NCBI GenBank assembly: GCA_903862935.1
Contig: CAIOZY010000035.1
Span: forward strand, 1-45,382
Source: an uncultured Opitutaceae bacterium
Lineage (GTDB): Bacteria; Verrucomicrobiota; Verrucomicrobiia; Opitutales; Opitutaceae
Length of the DNA: 45,382 nt
Reading direction: 5' to 3'
Position 1 is the first letter of the stretch; each line of letters begins with the position of its first letter. Below, piece after piece: positions 16,101 through 22,194 of the stretch. The position numbers were made by a program, and so were the translations under genes. Under the pieces are notes generated by a model. It had not been told where the DNA came from, did not search any database, and saw nothing but the letters and a program-made list of their open reading frames with translations.

Positions 16101-18318
16101 GGTTGCGAAGGCCGCGGCGACCCTGACTTTTGGGGGGCTCACGCAGACCTACGATGGCGCGGCCAAGGCCGTGTCGGTCGGGACGACCCCCGCGGGGCTG
16201 AGCGTGAACGTGATCTATGTCGGGGTTTCGGGGGCGCCGGTCAAACCGGGCCAGTACACGGTCAGGGCGAGTGTCCAGGATTCAAACTACTGGGGGGCGG
16301 CAACGGCGACGATGACCATCACTGCGGCCGGCCAGTCGATCTCGTTCCCCGCGGTGGGGGCGCTCATCGGGGTTCCGGTGGGCCTGGTGGCTACGGCCAC
16401 CTCCGGGCTTCCGGTGAGCTTCACCCTGGTGAGCGGCAACGCGGCGCTGTCGGGGGCCACACTGACGATCAAAGACGGCAATCCTGTGGTCGTCCGGGCA
16501 GACCAGCCGGGAGACGCGGAGGTCAGCGCTGCGGCGAGCGTGGCGCAGACAATCACGGCCTTCCCAAGCAAGCAGTCCCAGGCGATCACGTTCACGCCCC
16601 CCGCGGACCATAAGGCCGACTCCCCGCCCTTCGGGCTTCTGGCGAGCGCAAGCTCCGGGCTTCCGGTCTCCTTCACAATCCTGGGCGGGCCGGCGATGCT
16701 CGCCGGATCGACCGTGACTCTGACCGGGGCTGCGGGGACCGTGACCGTCAAGGCAAGCCAGGCGGGCAACGCCGCCTACCAGGCCGCGCCCGATGTGACG
16801 GTGAATTTCAAGGTCGCGGCGGCCGGGCCGAGGGCGTTTTTTGGAACGGTGGGAACGGGCGCGAGCGGGGCCTCAGCCGCGGACACCCTGCGGGCCGAGG
16901 CGACGGCGAGCGGGACGAACCTCGCGGCGTACGTGGCCGCCGACAATAGCGGCGGCACGATCATCGGCTACCTTCCCGCGCAGGCGGAGGGCTTTGTCGT
17001 GAGCTTCACAACGGACGCCTCCGGCGCCTTCACGGCCGCGACGACGGCGCTTCTGGGCACGGGGGCTGCCGGGCCGGCGCTGACCTTCACCGGACGCTCC
17101 TCGGGGAACAGGATCAGCGGGACGATCCTCGAACTGGGGCAGCCTTTCTCGGCGACCCTGGATCCCCCGGACGGCCCGACGGCGGCCATTGCCGGATTCT
17201 ACCAGGGGACCTCGCTCAACTCCTCGACCGGGAGCACCTACTCGGTTGTCGGCTCGCAGGGCGAGGTTTACGTCCTGGCGGTCGCGCCGACCGTGGTCAC
17301 CGCGGGCAGCGGGGCGGTCGATCCCTACAATTGCTTCTCAATCAGCGCGTCCCAGTCGGCGACCGTGACGGGGGCCATCGATCCGGTCTCGACGACGGTG
17401 ACGGGATCGATCACGACAGGCGCGGGCGCAACGACGAGCTACAGCGGGCTTGCCGCGACGACGACCCGGACCGACCGGCTGATCAACCTGTCCTCCCGGG
17501 GCTTTGTCGGCACGGGGGGGAACATCTTGGTCGCCGGGTTCGTGATCGGCGGGACGAACCCGAAGCCGGTGCTCTTGCGGGCGGCGGGGCCGTCCCTGGC
17601 CTCGTTCGGGATCCAAGGGGTCCTGGCGAAGCCGGTCCTGACCGTATATGACAGCGCCGGAAATCCGGTTCTGGTTAACCAGGGGTGGGCCGGCAACGCG
17701 GCGGTCGGAACGGCGATGAGCCGGGTGGGGGCCTTTGCATACGCGGCAAACAGCGCGGACTCGGCGGCCCTGGCGACCCTGCCTCCGGGGTCCTACACGA
17801 TGCAGGTGAGCGGCGCCTCGGGCACCTCGGGGATCGCGCTCGCGGAGGTGTACGACGCGAGCGCGAACCCGCAGTCGGAGTACCAGAGGCTGATCAACAT
17901 CTCCTCCCGGGGGCTCGCGGGGCCGGGAGCGGGTTCCCTGGTCGACGGGTTTGTGGTCACGGGCAACTCGCCGAAGAAGATCTTGATCCGCGCGGTGGGT
18001 CCGGAGCTGCAGAGCCGGTTCGGCCTGTCCGGAACGCTCGACGACCCGCAGATCGACCTCTACGACTCGGGTGGGCGGCTGATCGCCCACAACGACAACT
18101 GGGGGACCCCGGTGACGGTGCTGCCCGCCCAGGTGGCGGCGAGCGCCTCTGATATCGCCGCGGCGGCTAGGGCGGTCTGGGCCTTCCCTTTGTCGGGCGG
18201 CAGCAGGGACGCGAGCGTGATCGTGACCCTGGCCCCGGGCTCCTACACCGCGCAGGCCTCGAGCGCCAGCGGCTCGCAGGGGATCACCCTGGTCGAAGTC
18301 TACGAGATCGCGCAGTAG
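10108..18318 (+). CDS. Giant multidomain exported adhesin-like protein
   Basis: A 2736-residue exported protein. The ATG at 10108 gives a clear signal peptide (MTPLIRRFFAGFAACSLLA...LLGQ). Approximate domains in order: C-type lectin-like (138-282, with WDQAKADAAS and NWASGEPND); two fibronectin-like modules (305-509); four 115-residue repeats (511-970); an Ig-like segment; an L-type-lectin-like domain (1080-1330, with ADGLSFFLLDG); a DUF11-like domain with VTNSGP (1331-1456); a putative-Ig domain with SGLPSGLSLDPATGVISG; an MBG-like domain; four 77-residue repeats (1618-1926); further MBG/Ig-like modules; and two C-terminal modules (from about 2455) beginning LINLSSRG and LINISSRG. Two lectin-like domains suggest glycan or surface binding. 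There is no catalytic motif and no obvious anchor. The two near-identical repeat arrays at DNA level could drive length variation. Confidence 0.85.
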   Translation: MTPLIRRFFAGFAACSLLATALLGQSIALSGGGLSSITAGASATVVDSQLTVNSSSTIPGATVNIASGFNSGDVLAVNVGSSSMTASYDSTKGTLTLTGSVTSAVLQTVLRTVTFKPSAATGIRTITFALGSAVAYAGTGHFYQYISYSGTWDQAKADAASRSYLGVQGYLATITSKAENDFITAKLSGDGWIGCRANTVTDWSTRYWYWDTGPEAGTKFCTNTAAAYTVPVNGGYTNWASGEPNDYNNTEYLGEIYFADGGTWNDLPNTRSLSGYVIEYGGMSSNDTAALSSSQSVTVGVNLPVITSPSATNLASTSATLGGTITSDGGYSITGRGVVYALSTVNANPQIGGAGVTQKADASASAGVFNESVTGLTPGATYSFAAYATNAGGTVYTGSSMFTCPTAPTVTTPTNSGVSSTSATLGGTVTSDGGAAVTARGVVYAPTATNTNPKVGGTGVTAVTGTGTTGVFTVSASGLAAGTSYTYAAYATNSVGTAYSATGTFTTTNPPVVSSVGVPSGATYIAGQTLDFTVTWSKSVTVTGSPQLALTVGAATVYATYLSGSGTTSLVFRYTVQAGDADADGIAVGALSLNGGTVNDGSGNAATLTLNSVGSTAGVLVDAVAPTVASVGVPSSGTYIAGQNLDFTVNWSKGVTVTGAPQLALTIGSATVYAAYVSGSGTTALVFRYTVAPGDRDADGIAVGSLGLNGGTIKDSPGNAATLTLNSVGSTTGVLVDAVVPTVTSVGVPTNGTYIAAQNLDFTLAWSKAVVVTGSPRVALTVGAATVYATYRSGSGTTSLVFRYTVAAGDADADGIAVGALGLNGGSIKDNPGNAATLTLNSVGSTAGVLVDAVAPTVASVGVPAGGSYTAGQALDFTVHWTKNVTVTGTPQLALTVGAATVYATYLSGSGTTSLVFRYTVAAGDTAASGITVASPLDLNGGTIADGATNAAALTFTPPSASGVQVDTTAPAVSSISRQNPVEAATGAFSVTYRVTFSEAVAGVSSGAFSTRIALGAAPVSAVSAVSSSVYDVTVDTRNASGTLRLDLKGSGTGITDLAGNAVAGGYTGGDAYTINTAFSYTQNFDGKSTADLVADSWLIAGNATVTSDHLRLTTATNAQMGSAIYNLAFRAAFGVNVQFDYYMGGGTGADGLSFFLLDGAQASPTAGAPGGALGYAYTGSGTPGASQAYLGIGFDRFGNFTSTWGGSSGGLFNGATPNTIAVRGPATAVGSIQTNAEYKFVTGSNVSYAVSGNRKVNLTIMPDGKLTLRISADGGATWRTVYSAFDLAASGAFSGYTQPALFKLGFAASTGGSNNEHDIDNLAIRQPIDLGIAFTTVPSGTQKVGDPVTYGLTVTNSGPNLDPAAAVSYAVPPQITGVTWTASVGDTPVASGSGNTVNPTLNLASGATATITVSGTVGPSSAGLTLAHTATVTPSATFGDTNPADNTGTASTPVYDKPAVTSALTAGGAYGSAFSYTVTASNLPTGFGASGLPSGLSLDPATGVISGRPAQSGTFNVALTGANSAGTGAASTLVLTVAPVALTVAADPRTKVYGTADPALTYSVTSGSLVAGDSFSGGLDRAAGETVGTYAITRGSLSAGANYALTFTGANLAITPATPTILTAPSASAITYLQTLGSSALTGGVASVPGSFAFTTPAAMPVAGTASHGVIFTPADTTDYTTATTAVSVTVVKVIPTISVAPSASAITYLQTLASSKLTGGTANVPGTFAFTSPATAPGAGTASQGVTFTPTDLADCTPATTTVPVTVNKATPTVSAAPSASAITFGQTLASSALSGGAASTAGTFAFTAPATAPSAGTASQGVTFTPDDGTDYTTAAATTPVTVNKATPTVSVPPSASAITYGQTLAASTLSGGSASTAGTFAFTAPATAPVAGTASQAVTFTPADGADFNPAATTAVVKVNRATPAIIWAAPAAITYGTALSAAQLKAASTVAGTFTYAPAGGTILDAGAQTLEVNFTPSDPANYTTASASVSLEVAKAAATLTFGGLTQTYDGAAKAVSVGTTPAGLSVNVIYVGVSGAPVKPGQYTVRASVQDSNYWGAATATMTITAAGQSISFPAVGALIGVPVGLVATATSGLPVSFTLVSGNAALSGATLTIKDGNPVVVRADQPGDAEVSAAASVAQTITAFPSKQSQAITFTPPADHKADSPPFGLLASASSGLPVSFTILGGPAMLAGSTVTLTGAAGTVTVKASQAGNAAYQAAPDVTVNFKVAAAGPRAFFGTVGTGASGASAADTLRAEATASGTNLAAYVAADNSGGTIIGYLPAQAEGFVVSFTTDASGAFTAATTALLGTGAAGPALTFTGRSSGNRISGTILELGQPFSATLDPPDGPTAAIAGFYQGTSLNSSTGSTYSVVGSQGEVYVLAVAPTVVTAGSGAVDPYNCFSISASQSATVTGAIDPVSTTVTGSITTGAGATTSYSGLAATTTRTDRLINLSSRGFVGTGGNILVAGFVIGGTNPKPVLLRAAGPSLASFGIQGVLAKPVLTVYDSAGNPVLVNQGWAGNAAVGTAMSRVGAFAYAANSADSAALATLPPGSYTMQVSGASGTSGIALAEVYDASANPQSEYQRLINISSRGLAGPGAGSLVDGFVVTGNSPKKILIRAVGPELQSRFGLSGTLDDPQIDLYDSGGRLIAHNDNWGTPVTVLPAQVAASASDIAAAARAVWAFPLSGGSRDASVIVTLAPGSYTAQASSASGSQGITLVEVYEIAQ
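11638..13015 (+). repeat. Four tandem repeats of 345 bp inside the giant gene
   Basis: The landmark CGGTGGG/CGGTGGGG starts at 11651, 11996, 12341 and 12686, exactly 345 bases (115 codons) apart. Units share long identical runs, for example around ACCCTCAACAGCGTCGGGTC. The period is an exact number of codons, so gain or loss of a unit keeps frame. Confidence 0.9.
14961..15885 (+). repeat. Four tandem repeats of 231 bp inside the giant gene
   Basis: The landmark GCGATC, in the codons for SASAIT, ends at 15000, 15231, 15462 and 15693, exactly 231 bases (77 codons) apart. Each unit encodes a beta-rich module with FAFT, GTASQGVTFTP and a closing NK linker. Units three and four are the most alike. 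Confidence 0.9.
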
Positions 18319-18320
18319 GC

Positions 18321-18401
18321 CTCCGGGGAACCCCGGAGACCTCGGTCCCGCCTGCGCCCCGGGGCGCAGGCGGCGGGGCCGGGGAGCCTCCCCCATGGGG
18401 G
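18321..18401 (+). terminator. Cluster of three hairpins after the giant gene
   Basis: CTCCGGGG/CCCCGGAG (18321-18338) is followed by a perfect 26-bp palindrome (18348-18373, arms starting CCGCCTGCGCC) and then CCCCC-AT-GGGGG (18390-18401). There is no T-tract, but three consecutive stems 3-83 bases after the stop make this the likely transcript end. Confidence 0.6.
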
Positions 18402-18658
18402 ACTCTAGCCCTGTGGTTTGCAGCAACCGGATAACTGTGTATGGGTACTTCCAGGAGTTCCCAGGCGTCTCTCCTTGTGCCGCCCGGTTCCCTGAAAATA
18501 AGCCCCGAATCGTTCGCCAGGCTCGCAACTTGGGCTGCCCGGCTGGCGCAAAGTCAAACCCGATCCATGCGCGCCCTGCGACCCGTCGATCCCGTCGGCC
18601 GGGGCCGCGCACCCCGGAAGCCTCGGGTCTGCGCAGGCCGGGCCGGGAGGGGAGCCCG
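18402..18658. other. Intergenic gap before the truncated sensor gene
   Basis: I see no supported gene. A G-rich GGGAGGGGAG, acting as the ribosome binding site of the next gene, lies just before 18659. Together with the hairpins, the gap after the giant gene is about 340 bases. Confidence 0.5.
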
Positions 18659-19345
18659 ATGAGCGTATTGGGAAAGCTGTCGGTTCAGGCGAAGATGAGC
18701 CTCGTTTTGGGGGTTGTGGTGGGGGCCTTGGTCGCCCTGGTCGTGACGGCGTACCTGGGGCTTGCGTCCGTCGCGGACTCCGAGCGGATCCTGTTGCGGG
18801 AGAATTTCGGAAACGCGCACGATCTGGCGAGCTTCCGCTCCCACCAAAACGGCGAGAGAATGGATGAATTCGTCCTGGTGGAGACCCCGTCGGGCGAATG
18901 GGGGCCCTGGACAAAGGACATTGGGGAGAGAGAACGGGAGGTCCGAACGATCCTCAACCGGCTGGAGCGCAGGACTACTCACAATCCCCTGGAATTGGCG
19001 AAACTCCGCGAACTGGAGGGGCTCCGGGATGAGTTCCTGAAGACCCGCCAGTCCGAGATCCTGCCGCGGCTGCGCGCCGGAAAGCTCGACGAGGCCAGGC
19101 AGCTGATCCTGGGCATCCAGATGAGCCAGCACCTGCGGATCCGGGCCCTTGCCCGCGAACTTGAGGCGAGCGAGGCCCAGGAAGCGAAGGACCGGGTGGC
19201 CGCAGCCCACACGACGGTCGTCGCGCTCATGGTCGTTTTCTCGGTTGTTGGAGGGGGAGCGATTGTCGGCGCGGGCCTGCTCGAGATCTACCTGTACCGG
19301 GCGGTGCGGACGCTGCCGCGATTCTCGAGGCCCGCTCTTCCGTGA
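18659..19345 (+). pseudogene. Truncated four-helix-bundle sensor, 5' part of a collapsed hybrid kinase
   Basis: 228 residues from ATG 18659, behind a strong GGGAGGGGAG ribosome binding site. A first membrane segment (VVVGALVALVVTAYLGLAS) precedes a long helical region (MSHQ-rich helices, NRLERRTTHNPLELAKLREL) like the 4HB_MCP ligand-binding bundle. A second membrane segment (VVALMVVFSVVGGGAIVGAG) then leads to IYLYRAVRTL, where a HAMP domain should begin. It stops there, with no HAMP, kinase or methyl-accepting domain. The adjoining frame continues as the tail of a receiver domain, so I infer an internal deletion joined near 19290-19300. It may still make a membrane protein without output. 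Confidence 0.6.
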
Positions 19346-19587
19346 TAGCGCTCGTGATCGCCGACCTTGAGATGCCGGTCTTGGACGGAGCCCAGCTCAC
19401 CCGCCAGATCCGCTCCCTTTACCGCGGGGTCAGGGTCCTGCAGGTTAGCGGCACCGCCGGACTGGGTCCGGGAGGGGGCCGGGATCCCGACGAGCAGCGG
19501 GAGGGGTTTCTCTCAAAACCGTTCACGGCGGAGGCGCTGCTCGCCGCGGTCGACCGGATCCTGAGAAAGTCGGCCGGCCCGGCCTAA
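19300..19587 (+). pseudogene. Receiver-domain fragment, 3' part of the collapsed hybrid kinase
   Basis: This frame reads GGADAAAILEARSSVIALVIADLEMPVLDG across 19300-19400. That is the second half of a receiver helix plus the phospho-acceptor strand (VIADLEMP). It ends FLSKPFTAEALLAAVDRIL, with the conserved Lys. The first 35-40 residues, including the acidic pair, are missing. A GTG at 19342 overlaps the end of the preceding fragment but would start inside the domain. The simplest reading is the C-terminal receiver of a hybrid kinase whose HAMP, HisKA and ATPase parts were lost. Confidence 0.6.
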
Positions 19588-19931
19588 GGCGCCCCCGCCT
19601 CGAGGGAACGTGCCCGCCGGGCCAGGGACGGTGCGAGGAGGCCCTGGGCTCATCCTCGGATTCTCCTGGCGGGGCGGGCGGACGGCCCCGATCTTCAAGA
19701 CCGCCTCAGCGGCGTCCGCTTACAGGCCACGACGTAATTTCTCAAAAGGGGTATGTACTTGACGTAAGCTGAGGGGTGGAAGTCAGAGCCTACCATAGAA
19801 ATCTCCGGGCTGTTGCCATAATGCCATGGGGTGATTTTGATAGCTAAAGACAGATTCTCAGCAATTATGCATCATTAAATACTAATTCTCAGCGATTTCT
19901 TGGACTTTGCCCTCTTTAGACTCACATTTTC
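19588..19931. other. Intergenic region before the Fic gene with direct repeats
   Basis: The base composition turns AT-rich at about 19740. A G+C hairpin (CGAGGA 19634-19639 with TCCTCG 19653-19658) may end the preceding unit. ATTCTCAGCRATT occurs twice (19854-19866 and 19885-19897), 31 bases apart and close to the Fic start, which makes it a candidate autoregulatory site. AATTTCTCAAA at 19736-19746 recurs at 21466-21476 on the other side of the Fic gene. Confidence 0.45.
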
Positions 19932-21389
19932 ATGGCACTCCACTTTACATCTCCCGACCCCGCAAAGTCGGTTGCCCTAGCCGGGATGATCCGGAAAAAG
20001 GCCGTCCGCAAGCTCGCTTCCCGCATCTACACCACTGACTTCGAGGGTTCGCCGGAGGATATAATCCGCGGGGATCTGCTGGCCGTCATCCGCCACTTCT
20101 ACCCTGGTGCTGTCATCGGTTACCGGACGGCTATCGAGGCAAAGGTTTCGCCGGCCGGCCTCTACCATATCACGTCCGGCCGTCGGGCGCACATCCATGA
20201 GCTTCCGGGCGTCACCCTGCGCGTCTGGCCAGGCCCACCGGCGCAAGAAGGCGACACCCAATTGGGCGCCGACCTCTCCATGGCGTCGCGTCCGCGGGCG
20301 TTGCTGGAGAATCTCACGGACAGCCGATCGCGCAAGGCGCCCGAACGCAAGACCTTGGATCGTGAAGCCATCGAGGCATGGCTGGATCGGCTGTGCCGGA
20401 TACACGGACCCGATGAGTTGCGCCGTCTGCAGGCGTCGGCCGAGGGACTGGCCCCGCAGCTTTCTCTGGAAGTGGAGGCAACCCGCGCACGCCGACTTAT
20501 CAATGCGATCCTGGATGGCGACCTGTCTGAACTGGTGTCGCCGCTGGCCCGTGCCCGTGCCCTCCGCGAGCCTTACGACCCGGATCGCCTGGCCGTTTTC
20601 ACCCGCCTGGCCACAGTCCTAGCCACCGAGACCTTTCCATCGCTGTCGGAGCGGCCGCCGGACGAACGCCGGTTGCATGCCTTCTGGGAATCCTACTTCT
20701 CCAATTACATTGAGGGGACCGTGTTCACGGTCCAGGAGGCCCGGGAAATCGTGTTCGATCACAAGCTGCCGCCCGCCCGCCCGAAAGATGCCCACGACAT
20801 TCTCTCGACCTTTCACCTTTCAACCGACGGGCACAACCGGCGGGAGGCGCCCAAGGATGCGGCTGATTTCCTGCGACTGCTAGAGGTGCGACACGCTCGT
20901 CTGATGCACGACCGCCTTGATGTTGAACCGGGCCGCTTCAAGGAGACCGCCAATCGGGTCGGCACGCGGGAATTTGTCAGTCCGGAATTGGTGCGAGGCA
21001 CCCTGCGTCAGGCATTTGCCATCGGCCAGCACCTCGCCCATCCAGTCGCACGCGGCGCGTTTTTCATGTTCGTGGTGGCGGAAGTTCACCCTTTCCTCGA
21101 CGGCAACGGTCGGCTGGCCCGGCTTTTCCTCAACGCGGAAATGACGGCGGCCGGCATGGGCCGGCTGATCGTGCCCACGTCCCTGCGGACCGACTATCTC
21201 ACCTGTCTCGAAGCGCTGACGACGGGCGGAAACCCCGAGCCCTACACGAAACTGCTGCTGCGGCTGATTCAATTCTCGGCCGCGCTGCCGTGTGATTCAT
21301 GGGAGAGCAGCGCTTCCGCACTGGAGAAATCCGGGGCGCTCAGGGATGCGCCGGGGCTATCGTTTGGCCTCGCGAGCGCCATGCTCTGA
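19932..21389 (+). CDS. Fic-domain protein with AbiEi-like N-terminus
   Basis: A 485-residue cytoplasmic protein. The Fic core has the full catalytic motif HPFLDGNGRLAR (386-397), with His386 as the base, which predicts AMP transfer to a target protein's hydroxyl. An inhibitory helix motif S/TxxxEG is present as SNYIEG (257-262), on the N-terminal side as in class II Fic proteins, so it is probably auto-inhibited. The first 100 residues (DLLAVIRHFYPGAVIGYRTAIE, then LYHITSG) resemble the winged-helix and following domain of AbiEi-type antitoxins, suggesting DNA binding and autoregulation. It stands alone, AT-rich DNA surrounds it, and the next operon is HipBA, all of which suggests an acquired module. 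The target is unknown. Confidence 0.85.
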   Translation: MALHFTSPDPAKSVALAGMIRKKAVRKLASRIYTTDFEGSPEDIIRGDLLAVIRHFYPGAVIGYRTAIEAKVSPAGLYHITSGRRAHIHELPGVTLRVWPGPPAQEGDTQLGADLSMASRPRALLENLTDSRSRKAPERKTLDREAIEAWLDRLCRIHGPDELRRLQASAEGLAPQLSLEVEATRARRLINAILDGDLSELVSPLARARALREPYDPDRLAVFTRLATVLATETFPSLSERPPDERRLHAFWESYFSNYIEGTVFTVQEAREIVFDHKLPPARPKDAHDILSTFHLSTDGHNRREAPKDAADFLRLLEVRHARLMHDRLDVEPGRFKETANRVGTREFVSPELVRGTLRQAFAIGQHLAHPVARGAFFMFVVAEVHPFLDGNGRLARLFLNAEMTAAGMGRLIVPTSLRTDYLTCLEALTTGGNPEPYTKLLLRLIQFSAALPCDSWESSASALEKSGALRDAPGLSFGLASAML

Positions 21390-21583
21390 GAGGTGCCTTT
21401 CTGCCTTCGCCGCCATTCAGGTTGGCGAAGCGGCGGGATGCCCGCCTACGTGAGGTGCATACCCCAATTTCTCAAACTTGGGGAAGCTATTGAGGAGGGC
21501 AGCATTTCAAAGACTGCGTCCGGATCATATCCATCAGCATCGTGTTAAGGTCCTGCTGAGAGCTTGAATCCCTTCAAGTCGCG

Positions 21584-21700
21584 ATGGTGCGGGTTGCTGT
21601 GGCCTGGGCGCTCACTCTTGAGGCAGGTAGCGGGGTGGGGGGCGTCTTGACTCTGGATCCGGGCTCCTACACAGCGCGGCCTCCAGCGAGAAACTGGGTC
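21584..21700 (+). pseudogene. Remnant of a C-terminal module like that of the giant protein
   Basis: The translation VAWALTLEAGSGVGGVLTLD followed by PGSYTA lines up with VWAFPLSGGSRDASVIVTLA followed by PGSYTA near the end of the giant protein (about 18175-18255). Similarity stops shortly after, and no upstream part is present. It is a stray fragment of this module family, not a working gene. Confidence 0.5.
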
Positions 21701-21750
21701 TATTTGAAAGTCGTCACGGATGGCGAAATAAATGGAAAATTAATAATTAA

Positions 21751-21832
21751 TCGTCTGAAAAGACGAGTAATAATTTAATCGCCATTAAAGACGAATAATA
21801 TTGAATTAAATGTTTAATTCGCCATAAATGGC
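21751..21832 (+). promoter_or_regulatory. HipB operator region with four inverted repeats
   Basis: Four inverted repeats are stacked before the hipB start at 21838: TCGTCT-GAAA-AGACGA (21751-21766), TTTAAT-CGCC-ATTAAA (21774-21789), GAATTAAA-TG-TTTAATTC (21803-21820) and GCCAT-AA-ATGGC (21821-21832). The second and third share TTTAAT(T)CGCCAT as a direct repeat 39 bases apart. HipB proteins repress their own operon by binding several such sites, so this assignment is likely. Confidence 0.65.
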
Positions 21833-21837
21833 CTATT

Positions 21838-22194
21838 ATGAAGATAGAATCTCAGCTCACCGACGACAGCATCCTCAAAGAGCTGGGTGCACGTCTTACC
21901 GGTGCCAGGTTGGGGTGCAACCTGACCCAGGCGGCTCTGGCCGAGCAAGCCGGCGTCTCGAAGCGAACGGTGGAGCGGCTGGAGTCGGGCGAAGTGGCGA
22001 CGCACCTCTCGGGCTTTCTGAGGGTGTGTCGGGTCTTGGGCCTGTTGGAGGGCCTCGAGGCGCTCGTGCCGGTTCCGACCGCGAGCCCGATGGAGCAACT
22101 GAAGCTCCACGGCCGCAAACGCCAGCGGGCCTCGGGCCGCAGAAGCGCGGCGGGCGGGGAGCCGGAGAAATGGACCTGGGGTGACCGGGTATGA
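21838..22194 (+). CDS. hipB: HipB-like antitoxin
   Basis: A 118-residue Xre-family DNA-binding protein. The helix-turn-helix (about 14-70) contains LTQAALAEQAGVSKRTVERLESGE, the typical HipB/Cro pattern. The tail is basic (KRQRASGRRS) and ends near Trp residues, which in HipB proteins helps contact HipA. Its stop overlaps the hipA start as ATGA (22191-22194), so the two are translationally coupled. It should bind the four inverted repeats upstream and neutralise HipA. Confidence 0.88.
   Translation: MKIESQLTDDSILKELGARLTGARLGCNLTQAALAEQAGVSKRTVERLESGEVATHLSGFLRVCRVLGLLEGLEALVPVPTASPMEQLKLHGRKRQRASGRRSAAGGEPEKWTWGDRV

Larger units (their letters stand above)
21390..21837. other. Intergenic region between the Fic and HipBA genes
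   Basis: This region holds a hairpin after the Fic gene (CTTCGCC 21405-21411 with GGCGAAG 21424-21430, then GGCGGG/CCCGCC), a short remnant of a surface-protein module (21584-21700, listed separately) and the AT-rich HipB control region (listed separately). I see no intact gene. Confidence 0.5.

Noticed and set aside
17668-17675. GGTTAACC as a regulator half-site
   Set aside because: It lies inside the coding sequence of the giant protein and lacks the second half of the 13-bp pattern.
10108-18318. The 345-bp and 231-bp arrays as CRISPR or satellite DNA
   Set aside because: Periods are whole codons, the frame is open throughout, and units encode regular beta modules, so they are protein repeats.
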